64,000 bases of DNA from Asterochloris sp. CNOR1. Taxonomy: Eukaryota; Chlorophyta; Trebouxiophyceae; Trebouxiales; Trebouxiaceae. The translations under genes were made by a program, and so were the position numbers. Below are positions 34,658 through 45,377 of the stretch, piece by piece (position 1 is the first letter of the stretch; each line of letters starts with the position of its first letter). The stretch is taken from the NCBI GenBank assembly GCA_963969365.1, contig OZ017755.1, positions 1,116,001-1,180,000 on the forward strand, written 5' to 3'. The notes under the pieces are model-generated. The model saw only the letters and a list, made by a program, of their open reading frames with translations, was not told where the DNA came from and searched no databases.

Positions 34658-37600
34658 TTGAGCAGGAGGCGCCTGGCAGCATCTTGGAGAGCACTTCGAG
34701 ATGCTGCCACCTCTGCTGCTTCCTCCTGCTTCTGCAACTGCTGCTGGTGCTGTGATGCACTCTGGAGGCATGGCACCAGGCGTTCGGCAACTATGCGGTG
34801 GGGGTTCTTGACCGGACACAACCCGCAACGTGATTGACCAATCTTGTAGAATGCAGTCTTAAGCGCTGGCCCACTTGCCACGTACGCTCGGCTTCCCATG
34901 CTGCGAAACTTCTGCGAGATTTGCACTCAACATATTGAGAACTTGGAAGGCACAAGACTCGCCTGCATGCTGCCAAGCTTCTGAATGCCGCCGTGTTCAG
35001 TGTTGCTGGCAGTCTGAAGCGATGGAACGCGCTGCTCCGCAACCCCCACAGCAGCTGCTGGGATGCCATCACCAGCAGGATCAGCAGGTTCTGCTGGCCC
35101 TGCGGGCTCTGATGCTGCAGGTCCAGACACTGCAGCGGGTGCAGCGGCAGGTGCAGCAGCAGGTGCGGCGGATTCATTGGTGAGGGTGGCTGCTGCAGGC
35201 TCAACGTGTGAGCGCTGAGCATGGTGGGAGGTGCCTACTGCTCCTGCAGCCCAGCCGGGGCCCTTGCCCACAGGAGCACCACCCTTGATCTGCTCCCCCC
35301 CGGCAGCCTGCCTTGCCGCCACTTGCTCAGCCGCAGCAGCCGGTGCAGCTGCCTCCACAGTGGCATCAGCATCCTGCTGTGCAACTGGCGAGCCCGCAGC
35401 AGCAGATGCACGCGCTGCTGGCCCGTCGGCCCCAGGCTGTGGGGCTCCTGCCTGTAGGGACGCTGCAGCGGGCTCCGAGGCCGCCTTGGGCGAGTCTGAG
35501 GCTGCTGTCTGGCCAGCAGCAGCGCCGCCATTGGCCGCCACTGCGGCGGCCACAGGCTTTGCAGCCTGCTGCTGCTCTGGCCCCAGGCTTGCTGATGCTT
35601 TGCCAGCAGCCTCACTGCCCACAGGCCGGCTGGCCATGGCCAAACCTGCACCCTCAGATGCAGGTACACTGCCTGCTGTCTGGCTGCCTGCAGCAAGACA
35701 GACTCCAGCCTGCCACGTCCTTGCAGTCTTGTACTGCATCCTGCCGTGCGCTGCTGGCACCTGCTGCTGCGCGTCCCCTGCACCTGGCACATGGACCTCT
35801 GAGCACGCAGCTGGGGACTGACCATCAGAGGCGCCGCCCTGCCTGGCTGAGGCCTGCAGGGCCCACACAGGTGCAGCTTGCACGTACCCCTCTGAGGGCC
35901 TGCCCTGCGCCCCTGGGGCATGGCCCTGGGAGGAGCTGCCTTGAGCCGCTGGCAACTGGCCCACCCAGGTGCTGCCCTGTACTGCTGGTGCGTGCCTCTC
36001 TGAGGTCCGGCCGCTCACTGCAATAAATGGCACTCGGCCCTCTGAGGTTGGCGGCGGCTGCCGCTGCCTACCCTGTGCCGCTGGCGCCTGGCTGCTTACA
36101 GGCCTGCCCTCGGCGAATGGCGTTTGGTCCTCACAGGGCCCCTCCTGTGCCACCAGCGCTTGCTGGACCCCAGCCTCTGCAGCCACTGCGCGGCTCTCAG
36201 CAGCATGGCTGCTCTCGTCCTCTGTAACGTCAACAATGACAAGTGCAGGACGCTCTGCTGCAGGCAGCTCTGCCTGCAGAGGCACCGCCTGCATGGGTGC
36301 AGCAGCCGCCTGGGCGGCTGGCAATACCTCCCGGGCACTGTGAGGCGCAGACAGCATGCGCTGCGGCGGCTGTGTCAGCTGGGCAGCAGGCAGTGCAGCT
36401 AGCTGTGCTTCTGGGGGTGCCTGCTGAGCTCCGCCCTCAGCATGCAGGGCTCTGAATGCCTGCAAAACAGAGAGCACCCTGCTCAGCTGCTGCTTAGGCG
36501 ATCAAAGGGGCTGAGCAGCTGGCGCATGTTTTCTGAGCCTCCATGACAGCCCATGCAACAGCTGCAGCGAAGTCTACAGGGCCTGGCCCACATGCCAAGC
36601 ACCTGTGGGCTCATGGGGACTTTGCAGACTAAGACATATTCTGCCCAGTGTGATGAATGTATGGGCCTGCCTTCTGAGTGATACGCCTGCATCTGCTTGC
36701 ACAGACACTCACCTTCGCCCACCCCAGCAGCTCCTGCCTCATCTCGATGTTGAAAGTGGACTTGGCCTGATTCAGGCGCTGGTTGGCTGAGACCAGAGCA
36801 TTGCCTCCAGCCTGCAGGCACAGGGTCATTTGCAGGGTCAGCACATTGCTTGTCTCTTATGCTGTGTGAGGCAGGACAAAGCATTGACAGGTACTTGGCT
36901 GCATCACGACCTCCACATGAGCGAAGCCAGCACGTTGGGTATCATGATACAAAACGGGACCAGCTGTCTGGCTCAGGTGCTTTTGGGAAGGCGATGTGGA
37001 CACATGGACCTTGCTGCGTAAGGTTTATGCAGCAAGGTCCCAGCCTGCAGTGCATGTAGTGCCCCCATGGTTAGGCTCTCTTGCACCCATCCATGTGCAT
37101 GCTGCTGGCCTCGGCAGGCTCTGCAGTAGTGCCAGCAGCTGCAGCATGCACATGGATGGCTGCAAGACATGCTCCCACCTGCACATCATCCTGCACGCGG
37201 TGAAGAAATTGCTGCACGCCAGGCAGCTTTTGCAGCTCCACTGCCTTGTTAAGCAGCGCCTCCACTGCACCTCTGTATTGCAGTCCAGCCTGCCACACTT
37301 TGGCCAACAACTCGACCTGCTCAACGTCAGGCATAGTTTTGGGGACTACTGGATAAGTGGAGGCTGTGATGTGATGCCGTTCCGGGGCATATGAAATGGA
37401 CCTCTGCTGCTGAGGAGCGAGAGCAGCAGGAGGGACGCGCGGAGGGGAGATGGCTGTCCCTTGCGTTGCAGGAGCAGCAGTTGCCGACCAGGGTCTGGGG
37501 CCAGCAGCAGTCGGCCGCAGTGGAGGGGGTGTTGCGAACATTGGCCGCAGCACAGAAGCAGCGGGCCGTTGAGGGGAGGATCCTGCCTGTCCCACAGCAG

Positions 37601-40600
37601 AAGGCCTGAGTGTCGGCTGGTGCAAGCGGCCTCCTGTGCCATGCTGCTGCCGAGGGTTATTGATCACCTGCTGTCCAGGGAGGCCGCTTGACACCTGGTG
37701 TTGTGGCAGTGCAGCAACTGCCAGCTGCAGCCTGACGCGTGTGCGATTCCCAGGGCCACCACATCCTAGCTGGTGCTGCAGCGCCCTGATGTTGGGCTCG
37801 TGCCCGGAGCCATCCACCCCTTGCTGTCGCTGCCAGGCAGCAGCTATCTCAGTCAGTCGCTGCCCAGGACCCCCCTGACATGCAGCAGCAGGGCATGCCG
37901 CAGCTGCCTGTGCAGGTCGCCCGCCATGCTGCACTGGTGGCCGCCCTGCTGCTGCTGCCGCCTCTGCACGCCGTGCATGGCCCTCCTTCGGGTGGCAGTC
38001 ATCTGCCTTTGCAGGCAGCCGCCTGCGCTGCACTGAAAGGCCGCCTGCTGCTGCCACTGCGACCGCAGCAGCAACAGCTGCTGCAGCAGGGTCAGCACTG
38101 CGCCCGACGTCTGATGGCTGCTGCTGATGCTGGCTGCCAGTGCTCTTGGGCAGACTCCCATAAGACGCAGCAACAGCAGACGGCAACCGCTCCTCTGCTG
38201 ACGCAGGCACGATGCAAACATCACTGTCTGTCCCTGGGCTGTTGCTGCGCTGCCACACCTGCGCTCCCTGCAGCACTGGGGCTGCCATCAACCCTGGCAG
38301 GCTGCCAGGGCCTGCCTTCACAGCCTGCCTGTGGCCTGCAACGCTGCTGCCAGGGCCACCGAGGCTTGATGCAACAAGCAGCTCCATTGCCCGAACATCA
38401 TAGACAGCCCTGCCGAGCGGGCCACTGCGGCCAGCTGCAGGAGCGGGGTACGCCATCACCTCGTCTGACATGGTCAGGCGGCTTCTCTGACGACCCAGCT
38501 GAGTCTTACTGGAGGTTGCCTGCCCGCCCGGGGGCAGAGCAGCTACATCTTGCCGAGGTCTGCTGCCACTGCAATCTTCCATGGCATTGCAAAAAACCTG
38601 AGGCGGGCTGTCAGACCTGCTGCCGTCCAGGCAGTCAACAGATGCAGCAGGCGACTGCTGCCGCTCCCCTGCTGTTCGCGACGCCGCAGGGGCGCCAGGC
38701 CCTGCCAGCTCCAACCTGACACCATCAGGCTCTGCAGGAGTCCCCTGTGGCTCTTGGGCTGCAGCTAAGCCCAACAGGCTGCCAGAAGCTTCCGGGGCAG
38801 GTAGATCTGAGGCCAAGCCTGCCGCGACACTGCCAGAACCACCCTGGGCCACCCTTTCACCACCTTGCAGCTCTGCAGCTGCCTCCACCTCAGCCAGGCG
38901 GGCCTGCTTCCCAGGCTGCTGCTGGTCAGCAGCAGCGGCTGCCTCGTCCACTGCGGGTGGCGCTGCTGCTGACTCTCCCTGCAGATTGCCCTGTCCCTCA
39001 GGCCGCATGGCAGGTTCAGCACCGGCCACCACCTCACTGAGGACAGAATGGCAGGAAAGTGAGACGACCGTGGGGCTGCTAGCAGCAGGCTGTGCCGCTG
39101 GGTCGTCCTGTGCAGCTGTCACTGCATGCTGGCCAGCAAGGCCACAGCTGCCTCCTGTTCCACCAGCGAGCTGGCCAGCCCTGCTGCTGCCAGCCTCTGA
39201 TGGTGAACCACTAGGTGCAGGGGTTGCCTGAGATTGCACAGGTACCCAAGCCTGCAGGCCACAGATGCACAAGGGGATGACACTGGTGGCACTGCAAGCT
39301 CCAAGCTCCAGCAGCAGGTGGCCAACTCTGTCATGGTATGTGACAATGGTACTGTGCGTAAGAGGCACTGTAGTGGGAGTGCTGGCTGCGATGCATCTTG
39401 CAGTCCCCATCGGCCAGGCAGAGTAGCCAACAATGGACTGATGAATCCTAGGTACATGCCACACTGCAGTTTGTTTGCACAAATGTACTGTGTTGTCTTG
39501 CAGGGACAACAGGCTTCGGCACATGTGACTTCTTTTAGACCCACCTGCCCAACACTGCCCCCGCCAGCATCAGCATGACCACTTGAGCCAGCTGCACCTG
39601 CAGCAATACGGGAAGCTGCTGACCCTGGCCTGGGCTGAGGTGCTGCCCGTCTTGATGTCTTCCTTGGAGCAGGCAGCACTGCCCACTGGGAGTGAGCTAA
39701 CAGCCTAGGCGGAGCAGCAGGGACTGTTGCTGGCTGCTGAGGCTGTGGCTCTGCTCCTGCAGGGACAAGCATGTATGAGCTGTCAAGCATCAGGCTCTTG
39801 CTGCAGCCAGCTATAGTGGAACGTTGGTCATGGGGGCTTAGCCAGCCATCACCCTCAAAGGCCCAGATGCTGCTGCTCTTTGCTGCTACCATCAATGTGC
39901 AACACCTCGAGTGCTGAGGCAACATGGTGATGACGCCCCTTGTAGGGCTCTTGAGGCGCAACAGCTGGGAACTGCCAGGCTACTTTGAGCACAGCACAGC
40001 ATTACATGTGAGTCACAGCTCTTATGGCTTAGGGTGCCATGAATGGGCCCAGCACTGTCCTTAAGAATCCCCTGCATTCCCTACCATTTGTGCCTCGTTG
40101 TAGCCAGCCAGGCTCCGTGCCATCTGCCTGCTGGCCAGACGCTGACCTCTCGCTGTGACATACACTGCCTTGTGACTTTCTGATCCCTTCCTGACTGGGC
40201 CCTGCAGCAGAATTGGGAGTCATGTGCAGCCAGCTTGCGATCAGTGCGCCTCAGCCCCATGTTCTGACCCTGCAGCAGCAGCTGCTGGCTGCCGACCAGC
40301 AGTGACTCCATCCCAGGCTGGGAGTGGAATCCTGCAGCAAAAGCGATCTGCTGCCAGCTGGTGACCGACCTCAGCAAGCCCATTTCACTGACCTGTGCTG
40401 ACTGCTACTGATGTTGACTGCTCAGCCTCCCTTGACCTGTGCCCCTGCTGAAGCGCACTGCTGTCTGTGCCCTGCCAGGCAGGCGCCGCCTGCTTGGGTA
40501 GCTGCTCAGAGCGTCTCTGCTTTAGGGCAGCACACAACAGCAGTGGGCGCAGACCCTGCCCAAGAGCAGGTGACAGCCTGCTGCCCATCTGTGCCACACC

Positions 40601-43600
40601 TGCAGGCATTTACTGACGATTGGCTCTGAGGCTGTGGCAACTGCAGCAGCAACGCTGAGCTTTTTCACAAATTGCAGGTCATGCCGACCCACAATTACAG
40701 CAGTGATGGCAATGGTCAGATGTGGGGCGTTGGCACATCAAGCGACGACAGATCATACAACACAGATCATGCAAGACATGCTTCCTGACAAGCAGTGGCT
40801 CGCCTTGCGGGTGTTTGGCTGGCATTGCAAGGGGGCTTCCTGCCTGACCAGCAGGTTTGCTGGTCTGCGGCACCGGCATGATGCTGATTGCGCAGGCGTC
40901 TGCTGCCTGCAGAAGCTCCGTCAGCAGGGGCCCAGGCTCAACTGCATTCGTCGTGCCACCACCTGCCAGGCTCGGTCCTGCTCCTACTGCTGCCCCCCAG
41001 GCTTGGGTCTCGAGATGGCTTCTGCAGGCCGGAGCAGCCTGGCCAGTCCCTTCTGCTTGCAGCAGTGGCTTCGCGTCGGCAACATTTCCTGGGCTGGCCA
41101 GCGCGGCTAAGGGCTCCACAACTTGCCTCTGAGCGGGGGCTTCTGCGCCCCCATCATCCTCTGCTGGCATCTCTGCTGGCCGCAGGAGCCCTTTTGCAGA
41201 CGCTGCTTCTGCTCCTGCAACGCCAGCTGGATTCTGTCGTGTGCCGGTGTCTGCACCCTCTCCCTCACTGGCAGGCGGGGACGCCTTCGTGCCAGCAGGT
41301 GCAGGTGAGGTTGCCGTGCCTGCTGAGGCTGCTCTTCTGTGCTGGACAGACCGTGTTGCTGCATCAAAATCGTTTGCAGAGTCAGCCTGGCCCGCCGGTG
41401 ATGCTGCTTCCTCCTGCTGCCCAGCCTGCTGCTGGACAGCTTTGCCACTGCCTACTGGCTCAGCTGCGGCTCCCTGAGCTGCATGCTCAGAGTCTGCAGG
41501 CGCCACCTCAGCAGCACCTGCTTGCAGCTGCGCAGGCAAGCTGACCTGCTCAGCCCGCCTCGCAGCTGACCCATCTAGCGGCTGCCCAGCAGCAGTGTTG
41601 GCGCCAGCTGCTGAGACCTGGCCAGCTGAGGGGAAGGCAGGCTGTGCCTGGTCACCCTCGCTCAAGCTAGGCGTCTGCGCAGCAGCAGCTGGCATAGCTT
41701 GAGGAGTGTTGGCTTGGCTGCCGCACTCCACTGAGCTCGCGCAGGCACGCCGAGGCAAGTCTGCGCCAGGCACGCCTGCCACTCCAATAGGCTGCTGAGA
41801 GCCCCTCTGCGTCACCAGCGCTCGAGCGCTTGCCTTACATCCTGCATCATGGGCATCGCAGCCTATAGAAGCTGCCATCTGCAGCGTTTGAGCTCTGTAC
41901 CCTCATGCAACATCTGCACAGGCTGTCAGCATGCATGCTGCCAGTTGCAGGTTGTGGGCTGCAAGCTGTTGGGACCCATCTGCAACAGTGATGCAGCCCA
42001 CAGGCGTACCTCTTGATGTCATTTCAGCATCCTCAGCATCGTCCTGGGTGCTCATGTCATCTCCCAAGCCTGCAGAAGAAAGCAATGCTTCAGCTAGAGT
42101 ATCGGCAGAGCCATAAGCAGAGACAGGGCCTGACAGACAGCAGCTAGAGGGCGCACGGAGAACAGCCCTGCAGCACCAGCAGCCCTGACAAATGCAGCAA
42201 GAGCAGCAGCTGGAAGGGCAGCCTCACCCTCCGCCCGGCACCAGCAGGGGTTCACCTGGTGCTTCTGGGTCGAGGTCGATGTCCACGTCAAAGTCTTCGC
42301 CAGCCTCCTGCTGCACTGGGGCTGACAGAGCAGCAGAGCTGGGGGCTGCAGCCCTGCCTGCACCCTTACTGCTCCGCTTTTCAGCAGCAGCCCTCTTGGT
42401 GCACGGTACTGCTTCAGGCTGGGCAGCCGGCTGGGGCCACGCCTGTCCGATAGCTGCCGGCCTAGAGGCAGGTGCTGCCCTAGACTTGGTCTGGGGAGAG
42501 GCCCTGGCGCTGGGCTCACTGAGCGCACTGCCCTCAGCCCTGCCCCACACCTGCCCAGCAGGCATCTGCCTCCTGGGCCTTGCCTGGGACAGAGCTCCGG
42601 CCCAAGCCTCTACCTGACCCTGGCAGAGGACTGGCGGCTCCTGAGATTGACAGTGTGAGCCGCGAGCGGATGGCCCATCTGTGCCTGGCCCCTGCCTGTC
42701 TGCTGCAGGGGTCTCCTCCCCACCGCCTCCCGCGCCATGCCCTGCCAGACTTCTGAAGCTGCTGCTGGACGCAGCTGCTGCGTCCTGGCTGGGGGCCCGC
42801 ACCTGCTTGCTGCTGGGTTTGTGCGGGTCTCCATGACGACCTTTTGGTAGCAGGGCGGCCTGGTTTTCGACCAACAGGGCAAAAGGGTGCAGGCCAACAG
42901 ACTGCTGTCTCTTAGTGTTGCGCTCCTGATCGCCCTTGCCAGCTGTGGCTTCGCCTGCCACTGGCTGCTGGCTGCCTCCCTGTCTGTGAGCCAGAGTGCT
43001 GCCAGCAGTGCCAGCCTGTGAGGTGGTTGGCGTTGCTGTTTCAGCAGTGGCGTCAGATGTGGCAGCAGGCTCTGCAGCAGCAGCAGCACCTTTAGCCTCT
43101 GATGTTGCTGCTGCTGAGACACCTCCAGCATCGCGCCCTCTCGGCTTCGCCAGGGAGGCCGCCACATCAGGGAGCAGGGCAGTTGGCTCCTCCGAGGCAT
43201 CCCTGCTATGCTGTGTTTCTGGGGCAGCACTTGGTGGATGGGCCTGAATCCTCGTCCTCGGGACATTTGCAGCAGGCTTGCCAACTGCCTTGGTTGCTGG
43301 TTGCACATCACCAGCCTGGCCTGGTGCTGCTCGCCTCTTGCCTGCCTTGCATCCTGCTGCACCATCTGGTGCACCCAGAGCAGCCTGCTCCCGAGCTGCG
43401 GCAGCCTGTCTAAATGCACGCCCCCTGGACGCTGCAGCGCCGATGGTTGCTGGTGCAGAGGCGCCTGTGCCTTTGTTTGTTTGAGACCTGGTGGTCCTGC
43501 CCCTGCTGCGCACAGGTGCAGGCGGAGGCCTGCAAGGCCAGCTGTCGGTGTAAATGCTTCTGCATGGCGCGCTATGCAGCCAGTGTTCATGACTTGGAGC

Positions 43601-43690
43601 TGACCTTGTTTTCGCAACTTGTGATTGTGCTTCCTCCCCGTCGCTGCTGGCAGTGGTTAGATCGATGATGGAATCATCTTCCTCACTCAT
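34648..43690 (-). CDS. Disordered SUMO-binding protein with several SIMs
   Basis: No known family recognised. The first exon (43690-43605) begins MSEEDDSIIDLTTASSDGEE: a SUMO-interacting motif of the [VI][VI]DLT class flanked by acids. It joins in phase to 43502-42235 (RGRTTRSQTNKG, basic and Ala-rich, ending in acidic FDVDIDLD), then 42065-42003, then an exon starting near 41850 (GCKASARALVTQRG). Later exons are long Ala/Gln/Pro/Ser tracts (about 39240-37175 and 36455-34960) around a predicted helical region (QVELLAKVWQAGLQYRGAVE, NQRLNQAKSTFNIEMRQELL, 37330-36720). Further SIM-like cores are DSDVCIVPASAEE (about 38190-38225) and LVIVDVTEDE (36243-36214). Degenerate 13-residue repeats (PAAQGSSSQGHAPG) follow. 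The last exon reads SASQHQQQLQKQEEAAEVAA and stops inside the telomere-type repeat. A nuclear scaffold or reader of SUMO is inferred; no RING finger could be confirmed. Confidence 0.7.
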
Positions 43691-43783
43691 CTAACGCCTG
43701 CCTATATATGGCAGTCTAGGACGACATCTACGATCTACGGCAAGGGCATTCTTGCAACAGGAGGAGTGCGCCAGGGCGAGAGA

Positions 43784-43830
43784 TTCCATTGGTAGCGGTC
43801 ATTAACGGTTCCATTGGTCGCGGTCACTAA
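43784..43830 (-). promoter_or_regulatory. Tandem CCAAT-containing promoter element
   Basis: Two 22-bp copies, at 43784-43805 and 43809-43830 (period 25), each with CCAATGGAA on the minus strand. They lie 95-140 bp upstream of the SUMO-motif gene's Met, a usual place for CCAAT boxes bound by NF-Y. Binding is inferred. Confidence 0.55.
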
Positions 43831-44430
43831 TGTCGACTTTCAGACTTTGTCAGCAACTAAGACAAAAGAGGAAAGGCAGCAAGGGGGTCATATACAGCAG
43901 AGCGCTCAGCAGTGGTGGAAGCAAAGCGGGAGGGGGACAGCGAATTAAATATGACAGCCAGGCACCAGCTTGTGCTCAATGCAGCCAGAGAAATAGCAAC
44001 ACGCCCACAAACAACATGGCCTGCCCGCGGCACAACGCTCCACGGATGCTCTAAATGAAGTTGTTGAGTGCCTCAACAAACTCCGTCAAGCCTGTCGCCT
44101 TGGTCCACCAAGCGGATTTGACTGCAGCAGGGCACAGCAGGGTTGGCGGGGATGGCTAACAGACTGCACAACAAGTAATGGTGGCTCTCAGCAGCTTAGT
44201 GTGATGCAAATGCGGTGCAGAGCTAAGGAATTAAGCAACTCACATTGTGTCTGTCCAGAACAGGCTGCTGGTTGCTCAGCCTTGACGACATCTGTAAATG
44301 GGAATGAGACTTTGGTGATGCATGATTGCCAAAGCCCCAGTCATGCAGGCATGGCACACAGTGTCAAGAACTCACGCTGGACACAGGGGAAGGGGGGTCG
44401 CCAAATGAGCTCAGGGTCTCCTGCAAGACA
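43831..44430. other. Intergenic region upstream of the SUMO-motif gene
   Basis: No convincing exon seen. It should contain the 3' flank of the LRR-receptor locus and distal promoter of the SUMO-motif gene. Confidence 0.4.
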
Positions 44431-44434
44431 TGCA

Positions 44435-45330
44435 TCACTGTTTCAGCACCCCAATGCCAGGCGGCTGCTGGATCCATATCTGCTGCCGATTATCGGCTTG
44501 GCAGAGGGCCATCTGGCCTTGAATTGACTTGACTACCATAGAGCAATTGATCTGTTGCCAGGCAGGCGAAATCCCTGCTTCCCGCCATTGATTGCTCTGC
44601 AGGTTAGCATGCAGCTGCTTACTGTGCTCATCCATGTGCCCAACCAGCTCGGCCGCACCGGAGAGTGCAGAGGCAAACAGTGTCGACAACAACATCGAGA
44701 GCCAGTACTCACCTTACGGGGCCCCCAAATAGCTGGGCTGGCCACCTGTACCAGACCTCGACTCCACAAAGTCCAGGCAACCCTGAAGGAAGTCATCTAC
44801 CCTGCCAGCCCCCAGCCTGTCCTGTCTTCCCAAAGCCGTAAAGACAAGCAAGTACACACAGCAATGCAGGGCGCCTCCCACCCTGCTGGGACCCCGTCTG
44901 TCCAGCTCTGCTGCACCCTGAGCCCGAGAGGAGGTGCGGCTGGCCTGGCTGAAATACTGCCCTCCCAGGGGCTCCCCATCACCCTCATCACTCCTGTGGG
45001 AATCTCCTGCCTCAGGTGGGGTAGTAATCACTGCAGCACAGTAGGGTCCAGTCAAGCTGCAGAGGCAATTTTCTATTCCCAGGTCACTGACAGCTTGCGA
45101 CAGACTGGCGCCTTGTTAGGACTGTGCATGTACATCAGGTGGCATGAGGTGGTCGCCAGCACATGCTGCACAGCCAACAAAGTCGCGACTGTGCCAAAAC
45201 CTGCCTGCTCCTGACACCCGCTTGGCGCTGCCTGGAGCTAGCGCTGGCGCAGCAGTGCTTGGACCCCTCGCCAGGGGACCTGCAGAGCAGGATGCTGCAG
45301 AGCTCAGCACTGCAGCGGCAGCACACGCAT
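44435..45330 (-). other. Possible further 3' exons of the LRR-receptor locus
   Basis: Minus-strand pieces look coding and have fair splice sites: GDSHRSDEGDGEPLGGQYFS (about 44960-45020), VDDFLQGCLDFVESRSG (about 44757-44810), a mini-exon ASPAIWGPR, and LFASALSGAAELVGHMDEHS (about 44630-44695). They may extend the cytoplasmic tail of the receptor or form a small separate gene. Phase to the exon ending near 45400 was not resolved. Confidence 0.35.
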
Positions 45331-45377
45331 GACACCACAAGCAGCACGGCCCACTCTGTAATGCAAAACAAAGGATG

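Noticed and set aside
40679-40800. Cys/His-rich reading (CCMICRRL, HCHHCCNC) that might be a RING finger in the SUMO-motif gene
   Set aside because: The spacing of Cys and His does not match a RING or PHD, and the stretch lies at the end of an exon where another frame (FVKKLSVAAAVATASEP) is equally possible.
43830-44054. Small plus-strand gene starting MSTFRLCQQL
   Set aside because: It overlaps the promoter of the minus-strand gene, has no splice context and no family resemblance.
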